This document shows, one piece after another, positions 1-7,416 of a stretch of DNA of 64,000 nt. The notes below the pieces were generated by a model. It searched no databases. It saw only the letters and a program-made list of their open reading frames with translations, and was not told where the DNA came from. The position numbers and the translations under genes are program-made. Source of the stretch: Halobacillus_B sp963739045 (GTDB lineage: Bacteria > Bacillota > Bacilli > Bacillales > Halobacillaceae); assembly GCA_963739045.1 (NCBI GenBank), contig CAVTYY010000004.1, positions 372,001 through 436,000 on the forward strand. Direction: 5' to 3'. Each line of letters begins with the position of its first letter. The first letter of the stretch is position 1.

Positions 1-185
1 TACTTGCGGATCACTTGCGAAAAGTTGAAAACTATAACCAGCAGCTTGAGTCATCAATCGAAGTCGTGTACTCCATCATTGAAAGGATCATCGAAGAGGG
101 ACAAACATCTTATGTGATCGATCACTCTTTAAAGCAGCATCGCTTTCCTTTATGGAAAAGAATGACTTCAAAATATAATCACTAA
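1..185 (+). CDS. 3' end of an unidentified protein (partial)
   Basis: An open frame runs in from the left edge (codons from base 3) and stops with TAA at 183-185. The visible 60 residues begin LADHLRKVENYNQQLESS and end in a basic, aromatic tail KRMTSKYNH. The stretch is rich in charged residues and looks helical. I do not recognise the family and the N-terminal part lies outside the window. uppP follows after 41 bases on the same strand, so the two may be cotranscribed. I saw no terminator between them. Confidence 0.55.
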   Translation, partial: LADHLRKVENYNQQLESSIEVVYSIIERIIEEGQTSYVIDHSLKQHRFPLWKRMTSKYNH

Positions 186-226
186 AAGAGACGAGTAAAA
201 GGTCTTCAGGATGGGAGTAAGAATAA

Positions 227-1045
227 ATGAATTCGTTGTATTTAATAATAAAGTATGCCTTCCTTGGTTTAGTCCAGGGAATAACAGAACCATTGCCTAT
301 ATCATCCAGTGGTCATCTTGTCATTATGGAGCATTTGCTAGGATTGAAAATTGAAGGTTTAAGCTTTGAGGTGTTAATGAATTTTGCTTCGTTGTTAGCT
401 ATTCTCTATGCTTTTCGGGAAGAGCTTTACCGAATGACTTTAAATGGATGGGATTATGTACGGCATCAAACGCCTTCGTCTAAAGCAGATTTTTATTTAA
501 TCTTGTATGTTATTGCAGGTACTATACCGGTAGGCATCATTGGAGTATTATTTAAAGATCAGATTGAAAACTTTTTTAAAGGATTGACGGTGATTGGCTT
601 TGCATTAATTATTACTGGCGCTGCGCTCTGGCTGATAAGAAATTTAAGAGGGTATAAAGGAGAGCAGCAGTTGACTTTTAAGGATTCTTTACTTGTCGGT
701 CTCTCTCAGGCCGTTGCCTTAATCCCTGGCATCAGTCGTTCAGGAGCAACCATTGTTACTTCTCTAGCGATTGGGATGAACCGAGAAACAGCTTTCCGAT
801 TCTCCTTTTTGCTTTACCTTCCTGTTAGTTTAGGGGGAGTCATTATGTCTTGGGGTGATTTAACTAATACGGCGGATGGCAGTCAGATGATTGTTCCGTA
901 TATTGTATCCTTTATTATATCTGTGCTTGCTACTTACTTTGCTTTACAGTGGTTTAAACAAGTTGTTCTGAAAGGGAAGCTGGGGTATTTCACCCTCTAT
1001 TGTATAACCATGGGGATTCTAGTTATCCTAGCTGCTCAATTATAA
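227..1045 (+). CDS. uppP: undecaprenyl-diphosphatase UppP (BacA family)
   Basis: This integral membrane enzyme dephosphorylates undecaprenyl diphosphate to the monophosphate, recycling the lipid carrier of peptidoglycan and teichoic acid synthesis; extra dose gives bacitracin resistance. The two family signatures are intact: GITEPLPISSSGH at residues 18-30 (E21 and H30, the expected catalytic residues) and PGISRSG at 167-173 (R171). The 272-residue length is normal for the family and the chain is hydrophobic throughout, with several membrane segments. The ATG at 227 has GGGAG at 213-217 as ribosome site. It heads a run of same-strand genes (DedA, ECF sigma, anti-sigma, polymer-forming protein, DedA-PAP2), a context that links it to envelope stress and carrier-lipid recycling. 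Confidence 0.96.
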   Translation: MNSLYLIIKYAFLGLVQGITEPLPISSSGHLVIMEHLLGLKIEGLSFEVLMNFASLLAILYAFREELYRMTLNGWDYVRHQTPSSKADFYLILYVIAGTIPVGIIGVLFKDQIENFFKGLTVIGFALIITGAALWLIRNLRGYKGEQQLTFKDSLLVGLSQAVALIPGISRSGATIVTSLAIGMNRETAFRFSFLLYLPVSLGGVIMSWGDLTNTADGSQMIVPYIVSFIISVLATYFALQWFKQVVLKGKLGYFTLYCITMGILVILAAQL

Positions 1046-1066
1046 ATAGATGGGAACGAGCCTTCT

Positions 1067-1633
1067 ATGAGTCTTGATTTTGCTGCGCAGCAAATACAGT
1101 TATTTGGCTATTGGATTATTATAATGGTGTTGATTTGTGGAATAATAGGAGTACCAGCACCGGAAGAAACGTTTATGGTCTTTATCGGTATGCTTGCTGC
1201 CAAAGGTCAGCTTAATTTTGGATTATCTTTATTAAGTGTGACTGCAGGTGCAGTTATTGGCATGGTGCTTGCCTATATTATTGGCAGAAAAGCTGGGAAA
1301 TCGTTTATTGATCGATACGGGAAATATGTAAAGTTAACAGAGCAAAGATGGGAAAAAGCAGCCAGGGACTTCCGGAATTCTGGGAAATTGCTTGTGTTTA
1401 CGGCGTTTTTCTTACCAGGGTTTAGACAACTAAGTCCATATATAGCGGGGACCAGCGGCTTAAGCTTTCTTCCTTTTATCGTTCTTAGTGCAGCTGGGAG
1501 TTTTACCTGGGGGCTAGTGTTTACAGCAGGCGGGTATTTTCTTGGAGATCACATTCCGCTTAGTTACTTGCCCTGGGCAGGTGGAATAGCCTTTCTTGCA
1601 TTTATCCTAATCTCTATGAAGAAATACAAGTAG
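1067..1633 (+). CDS. DedA family membrane protein (VTT domain)
   Basis: A 188-residue polytopic membrane protein of the DedA/VTT family. Features typical of the family are visible: an acidic re-entrant segment GVPAPEETFMVFIG near residues 28-41, the GMVLAYIIGRKAG stretch near 65-77, and the FLPGFRQLSPYIAGTSG motif near 116-132 with its conserved arginine. DedA proteins have been linked to membrane potential and lipid homeostasis, and some act as undecaprenyl-phosphate flippases. Its position 21 bases after uppP fits that second role: UppP makes undecaprenyl phosphate on the outer face and a flippase returns it inward. The specific substrate is inferred from context only. Its ribosome site is weak (GGGAACGAG), which suggests translational coupling with uppP. 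Confidence 0.9.
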   Translation: MSLDFAAQQIQLFGYWIIIMVLICGIIGVPAPEETFMVFIGMLAAKGQLNFGLSLLSVTAGAVIGMVLAYIIGRKAGKSFIDRYGKYVKLTEQRWEKAARDFRNSGKLLVFTAFFLPGFRQLSPYIAGTSGLSFLPFIVLSAAGSFTWGLVFTAGGYFLGDHIPLSYLPWAGGIAFLAFILISMKKYK

Positions 1634-1673
1634 AACTAGATAAGCTATGCTCTATCTTTTTAGGAGCTGAGGA

Positions 1674-2225
1674 ATGGTGAATGAAGAGTTATATCGACTG
1701 ATTCATAACGCTAAAACTGGAGATAAACAGGCGTACAATGATCTTGTCGGCATGTATAATGCTAAAGTCTATCGCCATGCCTTTGCGATGATGAATGACC
1801 GGATGGAGGCGGAGGATATAACCCAGGAAGCCTTTATAAAAGCTTTTTATTCTCTAAATCGACTGGAAAATGAGTATGCATTTGTAAGCTGGCTGACAAG
1901 AATTGTCCACAATCTTTGTATGGATCGGATAAAAAAGAAAAAGCGTGAAGGAAAAAAACATGAAAAAATGAAAGAAAATCTCACCTTTCAAGACCGTCAG
2001 CGTTACCAAGGTCAGCACCTGAATACAAAACTGACGATTGAGGAAGCCATGCAGAGGTTATCCAAAGACCATCGAGCTGTTATCAGCTTGTGTGATATTC
2101 AAGGATTTACTTATGAGGAAATGGCCACGATTTTAAAAGTGCCGGTCGGGACCATTAAGTCACGTATCTATTCAGCGCGAAACCAATTGAAAAAACATTT
2201 GTTGAGGGGGGAAGATAATGAGTGA
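1674..2225 (+). CDS. ECF-type RNA polymerase sigma factor
   Basis: A 183-residue extracytoplasmic-function sigma factor. Region 2 (about residues 20-90) carries the core-binding and -10 recognition helix with RMEAEDITQEAFIKAF. Region 4 (about 128-178) contains the helix-turn-helix FTYEEMATILKVPVGTIKSR. The linker between them is very basic (IKKKKREGKKHEKMK). The ATG at 1674 has TAGGAG at 1661-1666; an alternative GTG lies one codon later. The stop overlaps the anti-sigma start by eight bases (ATGAGTGA), which indicates tight coupling. By architecture and neighbours it resembles SigW/SigV/SigM-type envelope stress factors, but I cannot assign one by name. I did not find a convincing ECF-type promoter in front of uppP or of this gene. 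Confidence 0.93.
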   Translation: MVNEELYRLIHNAKTGDKQAYNDLVGMYNAKVYRHAFAMMNDRMEAEDITQEAFIKAFYSLNRLENEYAFVSWLTRIVHNLCMDRIKKKKREGKKHEKMKENLTFQDRQRYQGQHLNTKLTIEEAMQRLSKDHRAVISLCDIQGFTYEEMATILKVPVGTIKSRIYSARNQLKKHLLRGEDNE

Positions 2226-2706
2226 GCATGTTTCAAAGTTACTGAGTGCTTATATTGACGAGGAAGTTACTAGAAATGAAGCAGAATTAGTGGAGAAACA
2301 TTTAACTGACTGCTCTGCTTGTTATCAAGAGTACAAGAATTTGAAGTGGACGAAGCAGTTTATTGGGGATACCTATGAAAACGTGCCCGTTCCCCTCTCG
2401 TTGGAAAATAAAATCATCAATGAGCTGCAGGCGAGTGAACAGGAGAATCGTTCAAAACGCGTGCAAGTAGCAGTGGCAGCAGGGATGATCTTTATGGCGA
2501 TGATCTTTACCATCTTGCATTTTATTCCAGGCGGCCTGACGCTGGGTTCAAGTCTCTTAAGGTTCTCGTACACGTTATTGCACGCTTCTGCGCTGAGTTT
2601 AAGCACCTTCCCTTATCTATTTGGAGTTCTAGGAGTGATTAGTATTATTCTCATGGGAGTATTAGCAGTGGTTGTACAAAGATATTATTTAGTCGAAAAG
2701 TATTAG
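2218..2706 (+). CDS. anti-sigma factor with zinc-finger (ZAS) domain
   Basis: A 162-residue membrane-anchored anti-sigma factor, the predicted partner that sequesters the sigma factor encoded just upstream. Residues 1-45 form a ZAS domain: the pattern KHLTDCSACYQEY shows the H-x3-C-x2-C zinc ligands. A cytoplasmic linker follows, then a membrane segment at about 82-103 (VAVAAGMIFMAMIFTILHF) and a second near 130-158. Two membrane segments instead of the usual one is slightly unusual and puts the C-terminus inside. Release of the sigma factor could be by regulated proteolysis or by redox/zinc change; the sequence does not decide. The ATG is embedded in the end of the sigma gene, with a strong GAGGGGGGAA ribosome site. 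Confidence 0.88.
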   Translation: MSEHVSKLLSAYIDEEVTRNEAELVEKHLTDCSACYQEYKNLKWTKQFIGDTYENVPVPLSLENKIINELQASEQENRSKRVQVAVAAGMIFMAMIFTILHFIPGGLTLGSSLLRFSYTLLHASALSLSTFPYLFGVLGVISIILMGVLAVVVQRYYLVEKY

Positions 2707-2721
2707 AAAGGACGTCTTTCA

Positions 2722-3552
2722 ATGAGAAAAGTAATCATCATTCTTATGGGAGCTTTACTCTTATCCTTGTATGGGTTTCAACCCCATGTATCGGCGGCAA
2801 GTACGATTATCAGCCACAAAGCTACTGTCGTTCCTCAAGATAAAAAGGTGGACAACGTGATCGTCTATGGAAAAGACGTGAAGCTTGATGGTCATGTTCA
2901 GACGGCCGTTATCGTTGTCGATGGCAGTCTTACTATTAAAGAACACGCAAAGCTGGATGGCTATGTATTGGTGCTGGGGGGAGATATCTATCAGGAGCAG
3001 GGGGCCGATGTACCGGATGAAATCTTCCACCTCAACTTCAACGACCGTTCACTAAACAGTCTGTTACTTGGCGGTCTTACTGTCGCAGGTATCTCTTTAT
3101 TCAAGCTTGTGCTTAGTTTATTTATATTACTTCTTACCTTTTTAATTGCCTATTTAGGGGAACAGAAAGTTTTTGAAGTCTCTGAAACATTTAGAGAAAG
3201 ATTTGGCAGGGTTTTCTTAACAGGTACAGTTGTAACTATTCTGCTTGTCTTTTTATTTGGATTATTGATCTTATCGATATTTGGAATTCCTATTGTATTA
3301 CTCGTTCTCATTCCTTGTCTTATCTTTTGGCTTGTAATGATTTCAGCGTTCGGCCAAATGCTTGGTTTTCAATTATCAGCTACTGGGGGCAGTCCTCCTT
3401 GGTTTATGCTCCTCTTCGGCTTATTTATCATCATGAGCGTATTAAATTTTCCTTTGCTTGGAATTATCCTCCTTTTATTAAGTGTATTTGTGTCCAATGG
3501 ATATATGTTCGAGTGGATCATGAACTGGTTTACGAAAAAAAGGCAGAATTGA
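2722..3552 (+). CDS. secreted/membrane polymer-forming (bactofilin-like) protein
   Basis: A 276-residue protein with a signal peptide (residues 1-25, cleavage predicted near VSA-AS). A short beta-rich polymer-forming repeat follows at about 40-95 (VIVYGKDVKLDGHVQTAVIV, then SLTIKEHAKLDGYVLVLGG). The rest is a hydrophobic C-terminal region with about four membrane segments (roughly 110-275). The repeat resembles bactofilin/polymer-forming cytoskeletal domains, but here it is exported. The gene lies 15 bases behind the anti-sigma factor with its own AGAAAGGA site, so it is probably in the same operon and a target of the sigma factor. Proteins of this layout next to ECF sigma genes are common in Bacillaceae; a function in envelope maintenance is only inferred. 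Confidence 0.75.
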   Translation: MRKVIIILMGALLLSLYGFQPHVSAASTIISHKATVVPQDKKVDNVIVYGKDVKLDGHVQTAVIVVDGSLTIKEHAKLDGYVLVLGGDIYQEQGADVPDEIFHLNFNDRSLNSLLLGGLTVAGISLFKLVLSLFILLLTFLIAYLGEQKVFEVSETFRERFGRVFLTGTVVTILLVFLFGLLILSIFGIPIVLLVLIPCLIFWLVMISAFGQMLGFQLSATGGSPPWFMLLFGLFIIMSVLNFPLLGIILLLLSVFVSNGYMFEWIMNWFTKKRQN

Positions 3553-3568
3553 ATGGAGGTGGAGTAGT

Positions 3569-4858
3569 TTGCATATCCTGGAATGGGTGAATCAATATGG
3601 TTACATCGTTTTGTTTGCTTCGCTTTTTCTTGAATTATTGGCATTGCCGATCCCGACAGAGTTATTAATGACCTATATAGGATTTCTAAGCTTTCAAGGA
3701 GAAATGAATCTCTATGCTGCTATTTTGATCGCCTTTCTAGGCAGCAGCGCAGGGATGAGCCTGACCTACTGGATTGGCCAAAAAGCAGGCTTTACTTTTT
3801 TTGAGAAGCATGGCGCAAAGTTCCATTTTGGACCCGAACGACTCCACAAAACTTCGCAGTGGTTTCAAAAGTACGGACAGAAAACCATTATTTTCGCCTA
3901 CTTTGTACCAGGTCTTAGACACTTGACGGGTTACTTTTCCGGTATTACTAAAGTTTCGTTTAAAACGTACATGTTTTTCGCTTATACAGGAGCCTTAATT
4001 TGGGTGGGAAGTTTCATAACGATCGGTCAAATTCTCGGGCCGCAGTGGGAAGAATATCAGGGCGACCTGAAACTGTACTTGCTATTTATAGTACTTGGGG
4101 CTGCCGTTGTTTTATTCTTATATCAAGTGATAAAGCAACAGGGGGACAAGATCCTTGTCTTTGTTATCGATTTATTTAAGCGAGTTCTCCCCTATCTGCC
4201 AACAGTCAATAGAATTCGAGTGGTGTTAGCTTTATTAGCTGCCTTATTTATTGGTAGCTTTGCTCTCATGATCGGATTAATTCAAGATTACATGGCTAAC
4301 GAATTTGGCAGGTTTAACCAAATTACTAAAATGATCATTGACTCCATATTTAATGATGCGTTTATACCTGTTTTACAGTTCATTGAGGGGATGGCAGCCC
4401 ATCAATTTCTTCTCATCATATTTGTGAGCGGTTTAGCCTTGATCTGGTTTAAGCATATGAAAGAAGAAAAGATGGATATTCTCTTTGGTATGGTCATTAT
4501 TTCGGGAGGGTTTCTGCTTGAGAAAGCTCTTCCCTTATTCTTTACTCTTATAAAGGATTATGCTCATCTAGGAAGCGACAGTACTTTTCCAAGCGAAGTG
4601 ACCCTGATTTCTATCATTGTTTATGGCTGGTTTGCGTATGTCATCCTTGTAAGAATTCAGCATAAGTGGATAAAGACTTCGATCACCTGTCTGCTTGTAT
4701 TATTACTCTTTTTGATAGGAATCGGCAAAGTTTACCTTCACATGCAGTCACCTGGCAGCCTGGCCGCAGGGTATGTGTTTGGTATAGTCTGGCTGAGCCT
4801 TTGCATTGGTGCGAAAGAAATGCTTCATCTGCTCACCTATTTAAAGGTAGAGAGTTAA
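3569..4858 (+). CDS. DedA family protein fused to a degenerate PAP2-like domain
   Basis: A 429-residue two-domain membrane protein. Residues 1-195 form a DedA/VTT domain (LPIPTELLMTYIGFL near 26-40, YFVPGLRHLTGYFSGIT near 111-127). Residues about 215-429 have the membrane layout of a PAP2 phosphatase, but the catalytic motifs are changed: the expected PSGH reads PSEV at 341-344, and the expected R-x5-H-x3-D reads K387, Q393 and S397 in KVYLHMQSPGSLAAG. It is therefore unlikely to be an active phosphatase. The start is the TTG at 3569, chosen because GGAGGTGGAG at 3555-3564 precedes it and no better start follows. It closes the uppP locus and is followed by a strong terminator. A flippase coupled to a carrier-lipid-binding pseudo-phosphatase is a plausible reading. 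Confidence 0.85.
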   Translation: MHILEWVNQYGYIVLFASLFLELLALPIPTELLMTYIGFLSFQGEMNLYAAILIAFLGSSAGMSLTYWIGQKAGFTFFEKHGAKFHFGPERLHKTSQWFQKYGQKTIIFAYFVPGLRHLTGYFSGITKVSFKTYMFFAYTGALIWVGSFITIGQILGPQWEEYQGDLKLYLLFIVLGAAVVLFLYQVIKQQGDKILVFVIDLFKRVLPYLPTVNRIRVVLALLAALFIGSFALMIGLIQDYMANEFGRFNQITKMIIDSIFNDAFIPVLQFIEGMAAHQFLLIIFVSGLALIWFKHMKEEKMDILFGMVIISGGFLLEKALPLFFTLIKDYAHLGSDSTFPSEVTLISIIVYGWFAYVILVRIQHKWIKTSITCLLVLLLFLIGIGKVYLHMQSPGSLAAGYVFGIVWLSLCIGAKEMLHLLTYLKVES

Positions 4859-4872
4859 ATGATCACGAAATT

Positions 4873-4929
4873 ATTCAATCACAAAGACCCAGCCCATCAA
4901 TTAAAAGGGCTGGGTCTTTGTGATTGAAT
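4873..4929. terminator. bidirectional intrinsic terminator
   Basis: A perfect 23-bp inverted repeat (4873-4895 and 4907-4929) with an 11-base loop sits between the convergent DedA-PAP2 and PhoX genes. Its core is AGACCCAGCCC/GGGCTGGGTCT. AT-rich flanks on both sides allow termination in either direction. Confidence 0.9.
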
Positions 4930-4949
4930 TTTATTTGTACGGGAAGAAG

Positions 4950-6983
4950 TTAACCTTTCTGATCACCGTGTCCCCAGTGCTCATGGTCTTCATGCTTCCC
5001 TCGGTTATGGTTTTCTTGATTGTGTTTATCCCTGTCCTCATGCTTACCGTCTTCATGGCCATGATCATGAAGTTTCTCTGAATGTATGCTGCCAAATGGA
5101 AGTCCGGAAATGTACCCCACCCCGCCAGTTTCTTCAATACCTAAACTGTTCTGAATCGCATCTTTAAGTTCACTTTTATCTACTGCAGTAATATTCTTTT
5201 CACTGATGTCAGCTCCCGGGTGCTGATAGTTGCTTAATAAGTAGCGCGAATTCCTGCCTGCTTCTTCAGCGTTAAGACCAGTAGCTTCTGCTCCTACTGG
5301 CACGGAAAGGATTCGGGAAAGCTTTTTTGTTTTTACGTTATAAGACCATACAAAGTTATTCGTATGCATATCGCTGTCTTCGCCGATAAATAACGTATTC
5401 ATATCATCGGAGAAAGTTAAATTATCAGGGTTAGCTACTTTGTCTGGATTTGCTGTATTTCCATAAGCATCAGGAGTATTCAAATCTTCTCCCACGACAA
5501 GTCCGTGCATATCGGCTGCTACAAACTTACTGGAAATGGAGTGATGAAGGGAATCGTTTTGGTTGTTTTTTAAATCAATTTCGTACGTGACTCCAGACTC
5601 TTTCTTAGGAAGCTGGATATCGTCTTGTACGCTTCCCTGTTGTTTCTCCATGCTGCCTTCCTGATAGGAAATCGCTACATAAGCCTTGTGTGCTTCTTCA
5701 TTAACCGCGATTCCTTCCATTTTATTAAATTCGGAAGTGGCCCCAAGGATCGCTCCATAGCGGCGGGATTCAAGGAATGCAGCTGCTTTTTCCATACCGT
5801 GCTTCACCTTTAGATATTCCACATCGCTGCTGGAATTGGTCTTGATGGCGGTATAGCCCTCTTTAGGATGATCAGAAGAAGCGAAGATGTCACTGAACTG
5901 GACTCCGCTATTGATTATTTTCTCAATTTCTTTATCGCTTGCATGGCCAAGTTTAACCCAATCTAAATCAGCAGATCCGCCATTTTGGGTACCTGTTTGA
6001 TTAAATTTAGCGGCATACAGTGTTCCTTTAGAGAAGTCTTCAGCTTTATCTGCCACGTACATAAACATCATTGTGTTACTGCCATCATCACCGAATAGAG
6101 CAGTCTTATGATCAGGAAGGACTTTCATAATCTCATGAGAGAAGCGGCCGGTGCTGTAATGCTTCACTACGGATGCGCTGCCCTTGTGATTAACTGAAAT
6201 CTCCGGGATCCAACCATAGTAATAAGGATTTGCTTGGGAGGCGTCGCCAAAGTAGAAATCAGCAAAGCTTCGCACATTTTTATAGGCACTGGAATCCTTA
6301 TTTTCAAAAGCACGTGCATCTGGTTCATATTCTTCGGAACCTAAATGTGTGTCCCAGTCCGTGGTTGAACCGTTACAAGGATTCCAAAGTCCGTGGACAG
6401 AAGAGAAATCAATTTTACTGGCATCTTGTACTGATAACTCACCCGTTTTCTTATCGCGGTTTAATTGAGTCAGCGTCATGGAAGCTGGAAGACCGGAGAC
6501 GCTTTCCCCTGCATTATTTTTGGAATCATATTCATAGTGGGAAATCATGTACTCCTGATTTCCAATCGTAAGCAGGCTGTTGGCATCCGGCGCATCAGAG
6601 ATGTAATAGGAAGGCTCATCAGATACGCTGTAGTCCATGATCGGGTCTCCGTTAACATCAATCGGCGTACCCGCTGGAATTTTTTCACCTTTGTTCGAGA
6701 CGACTTTGTCTTTAGATAAGAATAATTGATCGTAAGAAAGAGGGAGCTCTTCGGTGCTGCCGTCTTTATATGTAACTTTTACTGTGGCTTTTGTGTACGT
6801 TTTAATCATTTGATCAATCGCAGTGGGGGCATCCATAGAGTTAAATTCTACTTTTGCAATGGCTTGTTTCCCGTGATTTAAATAATGTCTCTGGTGATGG
6901 TCATCATTAGAATGAGCTGAAACAGTAAATGAGCTGGAAGCGAGTAAAGCTAACGATAAACCAAGTGTGATTCTTTTTTTCAT
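4950..6983 (-). CDS. secreted PhoX-family phosphatase (DUF839) with His-rich tail
   Basis: A 677-residue exported protein of the PhoX/DUF839 family, calcium- and iron-dependent alkaline phosphatases that release phosphate from organic esters outside the cell. A signal peptide (MKKRITLGLSLALL to about FTVSA-HS) is followed by a PhoX body; the segments NPDKVANPDNLTFSDDMNTL and LFIGEDSDMHTNNFVWSYN match the metal-binding region of the family. The last ~40 residues are extremely rich in His, Asp and Glu (DHGHEDGKHEDRDKH), and a second His cluster follows the signal peptide (SNDDHHQRHYLNHG). This suggests metal binding. The start at 6983 has a near-perfect site TAAGGAGGTA at 6991-7000. I saw no clear PhoP boxes upstream, so regulation is open. 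Confidence 0.87.
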   Translation of the reverse strand: MKKRITLGLSLALLASSSFTVSAHSNDDHHQRHYLNHGKQAIAKVEFNSMDAPTAIDQMIKTYTKATVKVTYKDGSTEELPLSYDQLFLSKDKVVSNKGEKIPAGTPIDVNGDPIMDYSVSDEPSYYISDAPDANSLLTIGNQEYMISHYEYDSKNNAGESVSGLPASMTLTQLNRDKKTGELSVQDASKIDFSSVHGLWNPCNGSTTDWDTHLGSEEYEPDARAFENKDSSAYKNVRSFADFYFGDASQANPYYYGWIPEISVNHKGSASVVKHYSTGRFSHEIMKVLPDHKTALFGDDGSNTMMFMYVADKAEDFSKGTLYAAKFNQTGTQNGGSADLDWVKLGHASDKEIEKIINSGVQFSDIFASSDHPKEGYTAIKTNSSSDVEYLKVKHGMEKAAAFLESRRYGAILGATSEFNKMEGIAVNEEAHKAYVAISYQEGSMEKQQGSVQDDIQLPKKESGVTYEIDLKNNQNDSLHHSISSKFVAADMHGLVVGEDLNTPDAYGNTANPDKVANPDNLTFSDDMNTLFIGEDSDMHTNNFVWSYNVKTKKLSRILSVPVGAEATGLNAEEAGRNSRYLLSNYQHPGADISEKNITAVDKSELKDAIQNSLGIEETGGVGYISGLPFGSIHSEKLHDHGHEDGKHEDRDKHNQENHNRGKHEDHEHWGHGDQKG

Positions 6984-7416
6984 AATAAAATACCTCCTTA
7001 AATTTTCTACACCTTTATTACACCACACGAGTTTTAAGCTGCTATTAAATATGGATGGCAAATTAAAATAGAGAGTAAAAATTCAGCAACAAAATAATGA
7101 CAAAATAAGGGATATATTACCTGGATCAAATAGCACGGTAAGAGGCATTTTCTAAAATTTATTCTTATAGGATGCAGGTGAATATGATCTATTGACTGCA
7201 ATTATTTTGAGAAATTAATTGGAAAAATGAACAAATAGTATTGATTATTCGACAATAACCGGAGTTAAGCAATAAAGGGACTTAGGATAATTTAACCGTT
7301 TTCATAGAATAGTAATATGTAATATTTACAATTTTCCAACAATTTTGTACAATTTTCTTTGGAGTTAGAAAATTTTGGTTACATATAACTCCACATTATT
7401 ACATAGGAGGAATTGG
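6984..7416. other. divergent intergenic region between PhoX and InhA genes
   Basis: A 433-bp AT-rich region separates two divergently transcribed genes for secreted enzymes. It holds both ribosome sites (TAAGGAGGTA on the minus strand at 6991-7000, AGGAGG on the plus strand near 7405-7410) and a promoter candidate for the protease gene at 7325-7353. I found no gene and no clear repeat in it. Confidence 0.7.
7325..7353 (+). promoter_or_regulatory. candidate SigA promoter of the InhA-type protease
   Basis: TTTACA at 7325-7330 and TACAAT at 7348-7353 are separated by exactly 17 bases, in a very AT-rich context about 64 bases upstream of the start codon. Both hexamers are one mismatch from the vegetative consensus. 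Confidence 0.5.

Noticed and set aside
1634..1673. An ECF-type promoter in front of the sigma factor gene.
   Set aside because: No AAC-type -35 with a CGT-type -10 was visible here or upstream of uppP; autoregulation may act from further upstream, outside the window.
6984..7080. PhoP boxes upstream of the PhoX gene.
   Set aside because: I looked for TTNACA-type direct repeats with 11-base spacing on both strands and found none that were convincing.
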